Of a DNA stretch of 64,000 nucleotides, positions 54,162-63,136 are shown in pieces. A program made the translations under genes and the position numbers. Position 1 is the stretch's first letter, and each line of letters begins with the position of its first letter. Below the pieces are notes generated by a model. It ran no database searches. It was given only the letters and a program-made list of their open reading frames with translations, and had not been told where the DNA came from. Source of the DNA: Sphingomonas sp. PP-CE-1G-424 (GTDB lineage Bacteria > Pseudomonadota > Alphaproteobacteria > Sphingomonadales > Sphingomonadaceae). The stretch is taken from positions 310,001 through 374,000 of the forward strand of contig NZ_SLXW01000004.1 in NCBI RefSeq assembly GCF_004341085.1. The letters run 5' to 3'.

Positions 54162-57100
54162 ATGAATTTCAGTCATTCGGTATCGCGCGTTGCGCTTGTG
54201 GGATCGCTCATAATCTGGGCTACGCCCGGAGTGGCGCAGGATGCCGCAGCGAGCCCGGTCGCTCCGGCTCAGGCCCCAGTGCAGGCTCCGGTTCAGGCCC
54301 CAGCCCAGGACAGCGCCAACACGCCCGCCCAAGCCAAGGTTCAGGCCGACGCGACCACCGCCGTCGCTCCCGCCAATGCCGATAGCGGCGCGAACCAGTC
54401 GATTGTCGTCACCGGATCGCGCATCCAGCGCCCCAACACGACCTCCGCCGCGCCGATCACCTCGGTGACCTCGCAGGACATTCGCGCGCAGGCGGCGGTC
54501 AACGTCGAAGACGTGCTGAATCGCCTGCCGCAGGTCGCGCCCGACAGCCAGCAGACCTATGCCGATTCGGACGGTCGCCAGCGGATCAAGCTGCGCAGCC
54601 TCGGGTTCGAGCGGACGCTCGTGCTGATCGACGGCAAGCGCATCGGCACGCAGAATGGCCAGGACGTCGGCATCATTCCCGCGACCCTGCTGGAGCGCGT
54701 CGACGTGCTGACCGGCGGCGCTTCGTCGGTGTACGGTTCGGACGCAGTCGCTGGTGTCGTCAATTTCATCCTCAAGAAGGATTTCGAGGGCATCCAGCTC
54801 GACGGCAACTATAATTTCTACAACCACAACAACAAGGACACGGTGGTGTCGCCGCTGGCACGCGCCGCGGGCTTCAACAGCGTGCGTGGCCTGACCAACG
54901 ACGGTGGCCGTGCCGACCTTACGCTGACCGCCGGCAAGAAGTTTTTCGACGGCAAGCTGCGGATTTCCGGGTTCGCCAACTACAAGCATACCGACCCCGT
55001 GCTGCTGTCGGACCGGTCGAACACCGGCTGCTACCTGACGCAGACGACCCTGAATGCGCCGATCTCGTGCGGCCTGACGCCGAGCAGCTCGACCAGCGGT
55101 CTCGTCACGCCGCTCAGCGGCGCGAACAAGGACGCGCAACTTGTCAACAATCCCAATGGTTCGCGCACCTTCGTCCCGTTCGGCGCGGGCCCCGGCAACG
55201 CCTCGAACTATTTCAACAATTACTCTTATCAGCGCCCCTCGGAGCGGATCAACGCCGGCGGCTTCGTCAGCTTCGACATCTCGCCCAACGCCGAGCTGTA
55301 CGGCTCTGGTATCTGGTTCCGCGATAAATCATACACTAACTATCCGGGAATCGCGGGCGGCAACGTCCAGGTCAACTGCAACAACCCGTTCCTGTCGGGC
55401 TCGCAGGCGACCGCGATCTGCGGGGCGGCTGCCGGCACCGCCACGACCGCACCGATCAATATCGCCTATCGTCTCGGCGATAACAACGATCAGCCGGATA
55501 CCTATCTGAACACCGGCGCCCGCTTTACCGCCGGTATCCGCGGCAAGGTCGGCAGCGCGTGGACCTATGATGTCGGCGGCGTCTATGCCCGCAACCATCA
55601 GGACTACACGCCTACCTTCGTCAACTCGACGCGGTTGCAGAATTCGATCAACGTGGGTGGTACGCTCGCGGCGCCGACCTGCGCCACGACCGCCGATGCC
55701 GGCTGCGTTCCGTTCGACGCGTTCAGCGCCGGCAACACCAATCCGGCGCTGGTCAACTATCTGTTGAACACGGGTACCGCCGTGACCACCGGCACGCTGT
55801 ATGACGTGCAGGCCAACGTCACCGGCGACCTCGGCAAATACGGCATCACCTCGCCGTTCGCCGAGCAGGGTGTCGCGATCGCGCTGGGGACCGAGTATCG
55901 CAAGGATACGCTGAAATCGACCGCAGACGCGGCGTATCGCGGTGCTCTGGGCGGTACCGACAGCTATCTCAAGCAGGACGTCTGGGAAGCGAACGCTGAA
56001 CTCCAGGTCCCGCTGGTCGAGCATAAGCGATTTGCCGACCTGCTTCAGGTGAACGGTGGCTATCGCCTGTCGAAGTACAGCAGCAATCCGGACACCTTCA
56101 ACACCTGGAAGGTCGAGGGCATCTACGCGCCCGTCAGCGATTTGACGTTCCGCGCCTCGTTCAACAAGGCGCAGCGCGCGCCGACAGTCACCGAAATCCG
56201 CCAGGCAACGAATATCGACTTCGCATCCGGCGGGGCTGGCACCTTCAGCGACTTCTGTGCGCCGACGGTCACCAATGGCCCCAACGGCGTGACGTTCGGC
56301 GCGCCGGTTGCGTCCCGTGACGTATGCCGGGCAACCGGTTTGTCCGATGCGCTCTATGGCAGCCAGTCCTTGCTCTGCAGCAACGGCACGACGCCGAACG
56401 GTTCGGCAGCGTGCACCGTCCGTTCGGGTGGCTTCACCGCCGAGCCGGAGACCGCCTACACGCAGACCTATGGCCTGATCGTGAAGCCGCGGTTCGTCCG
56501 TGGGCTGTTCTTCTCGGTCGACCGCTATCGGATCAAGATCAACGACTCGCTCGGCTTCAACGACTACAGCTACTACACCGATGGCTGTCAGCGCTCGAAC
56601 GGCGACGCGTTCTTCTGTCAGGGCATCGTCCGTAACCCGGGCACGGGCACGTTGTTCTCCAATGCCAGCACCAACCCGACGACTGGCTTCATCCGCCAGG
56701 GCACGACCAACTACTACACGTCGATCGCGCGCGGCTATGATTTCCAGGCGCAGTATACGATGGATCTCGCCACGGTCGGCAAGATCGACTGGAACTTCAA
56801 CGGGTCGTTGACGACGTTTGCGGGTGGCCAGGACTCGCCGGTCCAGCCGCAGCGCAACTGCGCGGGCTATTACGGCAATGGCTGCGGTCAGCTGATCCCG
56901 AAATGGTCGCACGGCCTGCGCGCGACCTACACGACGGTCGGCCGCGGTTTCAGCGCGTCGTTCAACTGGCGCTATGTCGGATCGCTGACCAATGCGGACA
57001 ATTCGGGTGATCCGGCGATCGGTGGCACCGACGCGCGGGCACGGACCAGCTACTACCGGGTCGCACCGCAGAGCTATTTCGATCTCGCGCTGAACTTCGC

Positions 57101-57269
57101 GATCGCCAAGCAGTTCTCGCTGCGTCTGATCGCGAACAACCTGTTCGACAAGAATCCGCCGATCGTGGTGGACTCGTACAACGTCGCACTCGCACGGACC
57201 AATACGATCCCGTCGCGCTACGACTCGCTCGGCCGCAACATCGCGATCGGTACGACCATCAAGTTCTGA
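54162..57269 (+). CDS. TonB-dependent receptor
   Basis: A 1035-residue outer membrane receptor. A signal peptide is followed by a low-complexity Ala/Pro/Gln stretch (repeated QAPVQAP, about residues 30-65), then a TonB-box-like SIVVTGSRI, the plug domain (ITSVTSQDIRAQAAVNVEDV, GGASSVYGSDAVAGVVNFIL) and a large beta-barrel ending in an aromatic residue (IAIGTTIKF). The size and plug fit the class often found in sphingomonads for plant or peptide substrates; the ligand is unknown. It is divergent from the asparaginase gene. Confidence 0.93.
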   Translation: MNFSHSVSRVALVGSLIIWATPGVAQDAAASPVAPAQAPVQAPVQAPAQDSANTPAQAKVQADATTAVAPANADSGANQSIVVTGSRIQRPNTTSAAPITSVTSQDIRAQAAVNVEDVLNRLPQVAPDSQQTYADSDGRQRIKLRSLGFERTLVLIDGKRIGTQNGQDVGIIPATLLERVDVLTGGASSVYGSDAVAGVVNFILKKDFEGIQLDGNYNFYNHNNKDTVVSPLARAAGFNSVRGLTNDGGRADLTLTAGKKFFDGKLRISGFANYKHTDPVLLSDRSNTGCYLTQTTLNAPISCGLTPSSSTSGLVTPLSGANKDAQLVNNPNGSRTFVPFGAGPGNASNYFNNYSYQRPSERINAGGFVSFDISPNAELYGSGIWFRDKSYTNYPGIAGGNVQVNCNNPFLSGSQATAICGAAAGTATTAPINIAYRLGDNNDQPDTYLNTGARFTAGIRGKVGSAWTYDVGGVYARNHQDYTPTFVNSTRLQNSINVGGTLAAPTCATTADAGCVPFDAFSAGNTNPALVNYLLNTGTAVTTGTLYDVQANVTGDLGKYGITSPFAEQGVAIALGTEYRKDTLKSTADAAYRGALGGTDSYLKQDVWEANAELQVPLVEHKRFADLLQVNGGYRLSKYSSNPDTFNTWKVEGIYAPVSDLTFRASFNKAQRAPTVTEIRQATNIDFASGGAGTFSDFCAPTVTNGPNGVTFGAPVASRDVCRATGLSDALYGSQSLLCSNGTTPNGSAACTVRSGGFTAEPETAYTQTYGLIVKPRFVRGLFFSVDRYRIKINDSLGFNDYSYYTDGCQRSNGDAFFCQGIVRNPGTGTLFSNASTNPTTGFIRQGTTNYYTSIARGYDFQAQYTMDLATVGKIDWNFNGSLTTFAGGQDSPVQPQRNCAGYYGNGCGQLIPKWSHGLRATYTTVGRGFSASFNWRYVGSLTNADNSGDPAIGGTDARARTSYYRVAPQSYFDLALNFAIAKQFSLRLIANNLFDKNPPIVVDSYNVALARTNTIPSRYDSLGRNIAIGTTIKF

Positions 57270-57290
57270 TCCTTCCTCTCCCCGACCTGA

Positions 57291-57321
57291 GGGCTCGCCA
57301 GCGATGGCGGGCCCTTTTTTT
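57291..57321 (+). terminator. Intrinsic terminator after the TonB receptor gene
   Basis: GGGCTCGCCA pairs with TGGCGGGCCC around GCGA (one bulge), followed by seven T. It ends the receptor transcript. Confidence 0.85.
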
Positions 57322-57400
57322 GTGCCGGACGACGTGGCGAAGGATTTACAGACCGGGCCAGTTCGGCGGGGCGGTGCGTTACAGCATCGAAGGAGCCGAC

Positions 57401-58408
57401 ATGAAGATCATGACGCTACGATCCCCCGCGGGTCTCGACAATACCGCGATCGCCGAGCGGGACGATCCAGGCACGCCGCCGCCGGGCGCGATCCGGGTCG
57501 CGATGCATGGCAGTTCGATCAATTTCCACGATCTCGGCGTTGCGCTTGGCCGGATGCCGACCGAAGATGGTCGCGTGCCGCTGTCCGATGGCGCGGGGAT
57601 CGTTGAAAGCGTCGGCGAGGGCGTGACCGAGTTCGCGGTCGGCGATCACGTGGTCTCGTGCTTCTTCCCGGACTGGCAGGACGGCGCGCCCACCATCGGT
57701 GATTTCAGCCGCACCCCGGGCGACGGTATCGACGGGTTCGCGCAGACCCACGTCGTGCTGCCCGCAACCGCATTCACTAAGGCACCCAACGGCTATGACT
57801 CCGTCGAGGCCGCCTCGATCACGACCGCGGGCCTCACCGCGTGGCGCGCGCTGGTGGTCGACGGCAAGCTGAAGGCGGGGGACACGGTGCTGTTGCTCGG
57901 CACCGGCGGCGTCTCGATCTGGGCATTGCAGATCGCCAAGGCGATGGGGGCGACGGTGGCGATCACATCGTCGTCCGACGAAAAGCTTGCGCGCGCGCGC
58001 GACCTGGGGGCCGACTTCACGCTCAACTATCGGAGCGAGCCGGGCTGGGGGCGTAAAGTCGCGGATTGGACCGGCGGGCGCGGCGTCGACCATGTCGTCG
58101 AGGTCGGCGGCCCCGGTACGCTGGCGCAGTCGATCGATGCAGTCAGGGTCGGCGGGCACATCTCGTTGATCGGCGTGCTGACGGGGATCGGCGGCGAGGT
58201 GCCGACCGCGGCACTGATGGGCAAGCAGGCGCGGCTGCAGGGCCTGATCGTCGGTAGTCGGCGCGAGCAGCAGGATTTCGTCCGTGCGCTGGAAGCGACC
58301 GCGATCCGCCCGGTGATCGACCGCCGTTTTGCGTTGGACGATCTCGCCGAGGCGTTCGCGTTCCAGCAGAGCGGCGAGCATTTCGGCAAGATCGGGATCG
58401 AGTGGTAA
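57401..58408 (+). CDS. Zinc-type alcohol dehydrogenase-like NAD(P)-dependent oxidoreductase
   Basis: A 335-residue MDR-family protein starting MKIMTLRSPAGLDNTAIAER at 57401 with GAAGGAG upstream. The GroES-like domain (GSSINFHDLGVALG, PLSDGAGIVESVGEGV) is followed by a Rossmann domain with LLLGTGGVSIWALQIAKA. The catalytic zinc Cys of classical alcohol dehydrogenases is replaced, so it is probably a quinone-oxidoreductase-type enzyme using NADPH. First gene of a four-gene series with a glutaredoxin, a TspO-like and a DCC protein. Confidence 0.88.
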   Translation: MKIMTLRSPAGLDNTAIAERDDPGTPPPGAIRVAMHGSSINFHDLGVALGRMPTEDGRVPLSDGAGIVESVGEGVTEFAVGDHVVSCFFPDWQDGAPTIGDFSRTPGDGIDGFAQTHVVLPATAFTKAPNGYDSVEAASITTAGLTAWRALVVDGKLKAGDTVLLLGTGGVSIWALQIAKAMGATVAITSSSDEKLARARDLGADFTLNYRSEPGWGRKVADWTGGRGVDHVVEVGGPGTLAQSIDAVRVGGHISLIGVLTGIGGEVPTAALMGKQARLQGLIVGSRREQQDFVRALEATAIRPVIDRRFALDDLAEAFAFQQSGEHFGKIGIEW

Positions 58409-58422
58409 GGAGGATGACGAAC

Positions 58423-58668
58423 ATGGCCGAGACGAAGAACGCAATACTGTACCGGATGATCCTGCCGGATCACACTTGCCCGTTCGGCGTACGCGCGAAG
58501 ACGATGCTGGAGCAGAACGGCTTCCAGGTCGACGACCGGATCCTGCCGTCACGGGACGAAGTCGATGCGTTCAAGGACGAGCACGGCGTCGCTACGACTC
58601 CGCAGGTGTTCATCGATGGCGAGCGGATCGGTGGCAGCGACGATCTCGAGCGGTATCTTGCAGCATGA
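58423..58668 (+). CDS. Glutaredoxin-like protein with CPFG site
   Basis: An 81-residue thioredoxin-fold protein. The active site is CPFG with a single Cys (DHTCPFGVRAKTMLEQ), so it resembles monothiol-type glutaredoxins in its site rather than the CPYC dithiol form. The cis-Pro (TTPQVFIDG) and GSDDL glutathione-binding motif are intact. The start at 58423 follows AAGGAGG by 9 nt. It overlaps the next gene by 4 nt. Confidence 0.85.
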   Translation: MAETKNAILYRMILPDHTCPFGVRAKTMLEQNGFQVDDRILPSRDEVDAFKDEHGVATTPQVFIDGERIGGSDDLERYLAA

Positions 58669-59204
58669 CGACCAGCGAACCCGTCCCATCGGTCACAGGT
58701 CTTTCGCGCACCGCATCGGTGGCGATCGTCGCAGCAGTATTAGGCGTGAGCGCTGTGCTTGGTCGACGCAATGCCCCGGATCCGTCGCATCCGCGGATTC
58801 GGCGTTGGTACAAACGCCTCGACAAACCGAGCTTTACGCCACCCGACGCCGTCTTCGGCGCGGTCTGGCCGGTGCTCGAAACCGGGCTTGCGGTCGGCGG
58901 CTATCGTCTGCTTCGTCAACCCGCCGACAGCACGCGTAACGCCGCGGTAGGCCTCTGGCTGCTCAACACCGGCATGATCGGCGCGTGGACCGAGATCTTC
59001 TTTCGCAAGCGCGATCTCGATGCCAGTGCGATCGCGTCGGGCGCGATGATCGTCAGCGGTGCCGCGTATGTCGCGACCGCCGCGAAGGTCGATCGTCCGG
59101 CGGCGATCCTTGGCGCGCCGTTCGTGGCGTGGCTGGGGTTCGCAACGGTTTTGGCCGCGCGGATTTCGGCGCGGAACGAAGATGGAGCCGAGACGACCAC
59201 ATGA
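58665..59204 (+). CDS. TspO/MBR family protein
   Basis: A 179-residue membrane protein with about five hydrophobic segments. The TspO signature is present: WYKRLDKPSFTPPDAVFGAVWPVLE and GLWLLNTGMIGAWTEIFF. TspO proteins bind porphyrins and affect stress responses. ATGA overlaps on both sides place it in one operon with the glutaredoxin and the DCC protein. Confidence 0.88.
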   Translation: MTTSEPVPSVTGLSRTASVAIVAAVLGVSAVLGRRNAPDPSHPRIRRWYKRLDKPSFTPPDAVFGAVWPVLETGLAVGGYRLLRQPADSTRNAAVGLWLLNTGMIGAWTEIFFRKRDLDASAIASGAMIVSGAAYVATAAKVDRPAAILGAPFVAWLGFATVLAARISARNEDGAETTT

Positions 59205-59545
59205 CCAAATTGACGGTTTGGCATGACGGTTCCTGCCCGCTGTGTCGGCGCGAAATCGCGCTGATGCGACGGCTGGATCGTCGCGGTGCGATCGAGTTCG
59301 TCGACGCGAGTGAACCGGGCACGGTCTGTCCGACCGACCGCGATGCGCTGCTGGCACGGTTCCATGCATCGGAAGACGGTCGGATGCTGTCGGGCGCGGA
59401 AGCTTTCGCCGCGATGTGGCGCGCCATACCGGTGCTACGGCCGCTCGGGCTCGTGGCCAAAAATGCCGTAGTCCTGGCGATCCTCGAGCGAACGTATCGG
59501 GGATTCCTCCGCGTCCGCCCGAGGCTTCAAACGCTGATGCGCTGA
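59201..59545 (+). CDS. DCC family thiol-disulfide oxidoreductase-like protein (DUF393)
   Basis: A 114-residue protein with the DXXCXXC motif (HDGSCPLCRREI) at residues 9-15, the hallmark of the DCC family with a thioredoxin-like fold. The C-terminal half has a short hydrophobic region (IPVLRPLGLVAKNAVVLAIL). A redox role is expected from the family but not proven. It is the last gene of the oxidoreductase-glutaredoxin-TspO series. Confidence 0.9.
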   Translation: MTKLTVWHDGSCPLCRREIALMRRLDRRGAIEFVDASEPGTVCPTDRDALLARFHASEDGRMLSGAEAFAAMWRAIPVLRPLGLVAKNAVVLAILERTYRGFLRVRPRLQTLMR

Positions 59546-59558
59546 GTCACTACGCGGC

Positions 59559-60455
59559 TCAGCGCTGGTATCTGGCGATCAGCGCCCGGCGCAGCATCCG
59601 GTCTTCCAGCGAGTAATATAGCGCGATCTGGTCGCCATGCGCGACCGTCGAGGCTGCGAACGCGATATCGGTGGCATCGCGGCTGACGGCGGGTGGGGGT
59701 AGCAGCAATGGCTCGATCCCGCGGCCGGTGACGCGCGCGAAGTCCGGGCTGAAGCTGATCCAGCCGATCCGCCAGCGGGCGTCGTGCGTCGCGCCATTGT
59801 AGAACATCACCGGATCTTCGCCCGGCGCCTGCCACATCGGACCGGTCGAGAGGTGCCAATTGTCCCAGCTGTCGTCGCGGATGCCGAACGGGTCGGGCTG
59901 GACGGTCCACGGTCCTTTGGCGGTCGGCCCGGAGGCCATGCCGATCCGCGACGCGCCCTGCGCGGCATATTCGTAGAACAGCCGCCAGTCGCCCGCATCG
60001 GTCTGCGCGAGCGTCGCTTCCTTGATGTTGCCTTCGCCGGGCGGGGCTTTCAGGACCAGATCCTGCTTGGTCAGCGCGGTGAGGTCGAGCCCTGCCGCCA
60101 GGATCATGCAGCCCTGCGACCGTGCCGCATCGACGCCGGTGTAATAGACGAGATATTCGTTGTTCGGGGTCACCAGCACGGTTGGGTCTTCGCATCCGCC
60201 GAGATCTTCGGCGCCGGGGCCGGGGACGATCGCAAGCCCCGGATCCATCGTGAAGGTCAGGCCGTCGCGGCTTTCCCCGCGCGCGATGACACCGGTCGGA
60301 TCATGCGGTCCGAGCGGGTAGGGGACGCCGCGCACCATGATCCGGTGGAGATTGCCTTCCTTCCAGACGAAGGGGCTCATCAGGTCCATGCCATCGATCA
60401 CCGAGCCTGCGGAAATGGCGACCGTGTCGAGCTGTTCGACCGCGTAGGTGATCAT
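59559..60455 (-). CDS. GH130-like five-bladed propeller glycosidase/phosphorylase
   Basis: A 298-residue protein without a signal peptide. The GGCEDPTVLV segment near residue 88 is like the GCEDPR motif of GH130 beta-mannoside phosphorylases, and further beta-propeller repeats follow (YYTGVDA, GNIKEATLAQ, MFYNGATHDARWRIGW). A GH43-type hydrolase is the alternative. It probably acts on mannosides in the cytoplasm. It starts 3 nt after the SDR gene stop, on the same strand. Confidence 0.75.
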   Translation of the reverse strand: MITYAVEQLDTVAISAGSVIDGMDLMSPFVWKEGNLHRIMVRGVPYPLGPHDPTGVIARGESRDGLTFTMDPGLAIVPGPGAEDLGGCEDPTVLVTPNNEYLVYYTGVDAARSQGCMILAAGLDLTALTKQDLVLKAPPGEGNIKEATLAQTDAGDWRLFYEYAAQGASRIGMASGPTAKGPWTVQPDPFGIRDDSWDNWHLSTGPMWQAPGEDPVMFYNGATHDARWRIGWISFSPDFARVTGRGIEPLLLPPPAVSRDATDIAFAASTVAHGDQIALYYSLEDRMLRRALIARYQR

Positions 60456-60458
60456 CGG

Positions 60459-61232
60459 TCAGGCGCCCTGTGCAACGGTCAGCGACAGCGCGCCGTCGAT
60501 CGTGACGGTGGTGCCGGTGATGTAGTCCGCGGCGGGGGACAGCAGGAACGCGACGAGCGCCGCGACCTCGTCGGGACGACCGGCACGCCTCCACGGAATC
60601 GCGGCTTCCTTGGTCGCCAGCTCCTTCGGATTGTCGACCGCGGACTGGTTCATCGGCGTCAGGATCATGCCCGGTGCCACGCCGTTCACCGCGATGCCCT
60701 TGGGCGCCAGTTCGAGCGCAAGCGTCGCGGTCAGCTGAGCCAGCCCGCCCTTTGCCGAATCGTAATCGACGCCGCCGGGGCGGGGCGCCCGCTCGTGGAT
60801 CGAGGAGATGTTGACAATGCGGCCCTTGGCGACCTTCGCTTCGAGCCCGCGCACCAGTCGCCGACAGGTGAGGAACGGCCCGTAGAGATCCGAGCGGATG
60901 ACGCGGTCGAACTGCGCCAACTCCATGTCGGCGAGCATCACGCCGCTCATGTTGAGCCCGGCCGAATTGACCAGCAGGCTGACCGTGCCGAAGGTGGATT
61001 CGGCTTGTGCGAACAGCCGTTCGATCGCCGCCTCGTCGCCGACGTCGGTCTGGACGGCGATCGCGCGATCGTTACCGCCGATCGCCGCACAGACGGCATG
61101 CGCTGCGTCGGCATCCTTGAAATAGGTGATGACGACGCGCGCGCCGGAGTCACCCAAAGTCTTGGCGCAGGCGGCGCCGATCCCGGACTCGCCCCCGGTC
61201 ACAATGACCACCTGATCGTCGAACAGGCTCAT
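60459..61232 (-). CDS. Short-chain dehydrogenase/reductase
   Basis: A 257-residue classical SDR. The cofactor motif TGGESGIGAAC, the NSAG motif, catalytic Ser in NISSIHE and YxxxK in VDYDSAKGG are all intact. The C-terminal GTTVTIDGA is typical of glucose- or other sugar-dehydrogenase-like members. Operon partner of the GH130-like gene, so a sugar substrate is plausible. Confidence 0.9.
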   Translation of the reverse strand: MSLFDDQVVIVTGGESGIGAACAKTLGDSGARVVITYFKDADAAHAVCAAIGGNDRAIAVQTDVGDEAAIERLFAQAESTFGTVSLLVNSAGLNMSGVMLADMELAQFDRVIRSDLYGPFLTCRRLVRGLEAKVAKGRIVNISSIHERAPRPGGVDYDSAKGGLAQLTATLALELAPKGIAVNGVAPGMILTPMNQSAVDNPKELATKEAAIPWRRAGRPDEVAALVAFLLSPAADYITGTTVTIDGALSLTVAQGA

Positions 61233-61363
61233 CGTATCGTTCTCCGTAAAACATGACGGCTAAGGGGGCGTCATTTCGGAGGTGCAACGCACCATCGATA
61301 CCAAGGATGCGTCTGTATACGATGACATCTATGTCACGATCCGCACCGTTCGAAACGGCCGGA

Positions 61364-62668
61364 TCAAGGGCGGATCTGGCCGCTCCCCTGGACGAGATAT
61401 TTGTAGCTCGTCAGCTGCTCGACGCCGACCGGGCCGCGCGCGTGCATCTTGCCGGTGGCGATGCCGATCTCGGCGCCCATGCCGAATTCGCCGCCGTCCG
61501 AAAACTGCGTCGACGCGTTGTGCATCACCACCGCGCTGTCGATCGCGAGCATGAACCGGCGCGCGGCGGCGGCGTCGCGCGTGAGAATCGCGTCGGTATG
61601 CCCCGACGAATGCTCGGCGACGAAGGCGATCCCCGCCTCGAGCCCATCAACGATCTTGACCGAGGCGATCGCGTCGAGATATTCGGTATCCCAGTCGTCC
61701 GCGCCTGCGGTCGCGAGCCTTGGTTCGATCGCGACCGCCTCGGCGTCGCCGCGCAGTTCGCAATCGGGCATTGCGTCGACCAGCGCGGGGAGCAGCGCGG
61801 ACGCGATCGCACGATCAACGACGATGCTTTCGGTCGCGCCACACACGCCGGTCCGGCGCAGCTTGGCGTTGCGGATGATCGCGACTGCCTCGGCGACATC
61901 GGCGTCGGCGTGGACATAGCTGTGACAATTGCCGTCGAGATGGAGCAATGTCGGCACGCGCGCCTCGCGCTGCACCAGTTCGACCAGACTACGACCGCCG
62001 CGCGGGATGGCGAGATCGACATGGTCGACCGCACGGAGCAGTTCGCCGACGACCTGGCGGTCAGGCGTGTCGACGGTCTGGACCGCGGTTTCGGGGAGAC
62101 CGGCGGCCCTGAGCCCGGTCTGCATGCATGCGACGATCGCAGCGGTCGAACGGCGGCTCTCGGATCCGCCACGCAGGATGATCGCATTACCCGATTTGAC
62201 GCAGAGCCCGCTGGCGTCGGCCCCGACATTGGGGCGCGATTCGTAGATCATCGCGATCACGCCGATCGGCACGGCGACGCGGGTGATCTCCAGTCCGTTC
62301 GGCCGCGTGAACCGGGCCAGCTCGCGACCGACCGGGTCGGGCAGTTCGGCAATATCGTCGAGCGCCTGCGCCATCGCCTCGATCCGTGGTTCGTCGAGCC
62401 GGAGCCGATCGAGGAAAGACTCGGGTTTGCTGTCGGCGACGCTCGCCACGTCCGCGGCATTGGCCTCCAACAGCGTCGGCACGGCATCACGCAGCGCAGC
62501 GGCGGCGGCGCGCAGAGCCTGGTTTCGCGCTGCGCCGTCGCTGACGGCAAGGCGGCGCGCCGCGCGTCGCGCGTTATCGCCCAGCCGTCTCACCAGTTCG
62601 ACGGCGGGGCCGGGGCCGGGGGCGGGGTCGCTTGCGGCGCGGGCAGGGATCACGTCCATCACGGTCAT
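61364..62668 (-). CDS. proA: Gamma-glutamyl phosphate reductase
   Basis: A 434-residue aldehyde dehydrogenase-superfamily enzyme. The catalytic Cys is in [15 protein letters not shown], and [15 protein letters not shown] and [21 protein letters not shown] are conserved. It makes glutamate semialdehyde in proline synthesis. proB is not adjacent. Confidence 0.96.
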   Translation of the reverse strand: MTVMDVIPARAASDPAPGPGPAVELVRRLGDNARRAARRLAVSDGAARNQALRAAAAALRDAVPTLLEANAADVASVADSKPESFLDRLRLDEPRIEAMAQALDDIAELPDPVGRELARFTRPNGLEITRVAVPIGVIAMIYESRPNVGADASGLCVKSGNAIILRGGSESRRSTAAIVACMQTGLRAAGLPETAVQTVDTPDRQVVGELLRAVDHVDLAIPRGGRSLVELVQREARVPTLLHLDGNCHSYVHADADVAEAVAIIRNAKLRRTGVCGATESIVVDRAIASALLPALVDAMPDCELRGDAEAVAIEPRLATAGADDWDTEYLDAIASVKIVDGLEAGIAFVAEHSSGHTDAILTRDAAAARRFMLAIDSAVVMHNASTQFSDGGEFGMGAEIGIATGKMHARGPVGVEQLTSYKYLVQGSGQIRP

Positions 62669-62775
62669 CGACAGTCTTTCCAGTCGGCAGGTTGCGGCAC
62701 TCGCCCAGACCCTGCCGACCTCTTACCGTCGCGACTGCCCATGGCGCAATCGCGAGGGCAGTCTCGACGGCCGCG

Positions 62776-63072
62776 TCAGTCGATGTCGACGGGGTTGGTC
62801 ACGATGATCGTCGGCCGTCCCGCGGCGAGATCGCGGGCAGCCAGACTGAAGGCCTTGAAATGGTCGGAGGCCATGTGCTGCTGCACGGCGTCGTCGTCGA
62901 CATAGAGCTCGTTGAACACGAAGCGCTGCTCTCCCTCGGCTTCGCGCCACAGCTCGTAGTGCAGAACGCCGGGTTCGGCCCGCGAGGCGGCGACGCAGGT
63001 CTTGGCAGCGGCGATGAAGGCGTCATCCTTGCCCGGCAGCACGGACACCAGCGCGACGATTTTCACGGTCAT
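62776..63072 (-). CDS. Antibiotic biosynthesis monooxygenase-like (ABM) protein
   Basis: A 98-residue ferredoxin-fold protein typical of the ABM family (VALVSVLPGKDDAFIAAAK, then GVLHYELWREAEGEQRFVFNE and HMASDHFKAF). Members act as quinol monooxygenases or heme-degrading enzymes. The function here is not predictable. It precedes proA by 107 nt on the same strand. Confidence 0.88.
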   Translation of the reverse strand: MTVKIVALVSVLPGKDDAFIAAAKTCVAASRAEPGVLHYELWREAEGEQRFVFNELYVDDDAVQQHMASDHFKAFSLAARDLAAGRPTIIVTNPVDID

Positions 63073-63136
63073 GTATCTCTCCTGTTTTCGTAGCGTCCGC
63101 CGTGCTCCCGCCGCCGCCGCGACGCAACCGTCTCGT

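Noticed and set aside
55329-56912. Minus-strand open frame of 527 codons opposite the TonB receptor gene
   Set aside because: Arg/Ala/Val-rich shadow frame; the receptor on the plus strand has clear domains across the same bases.
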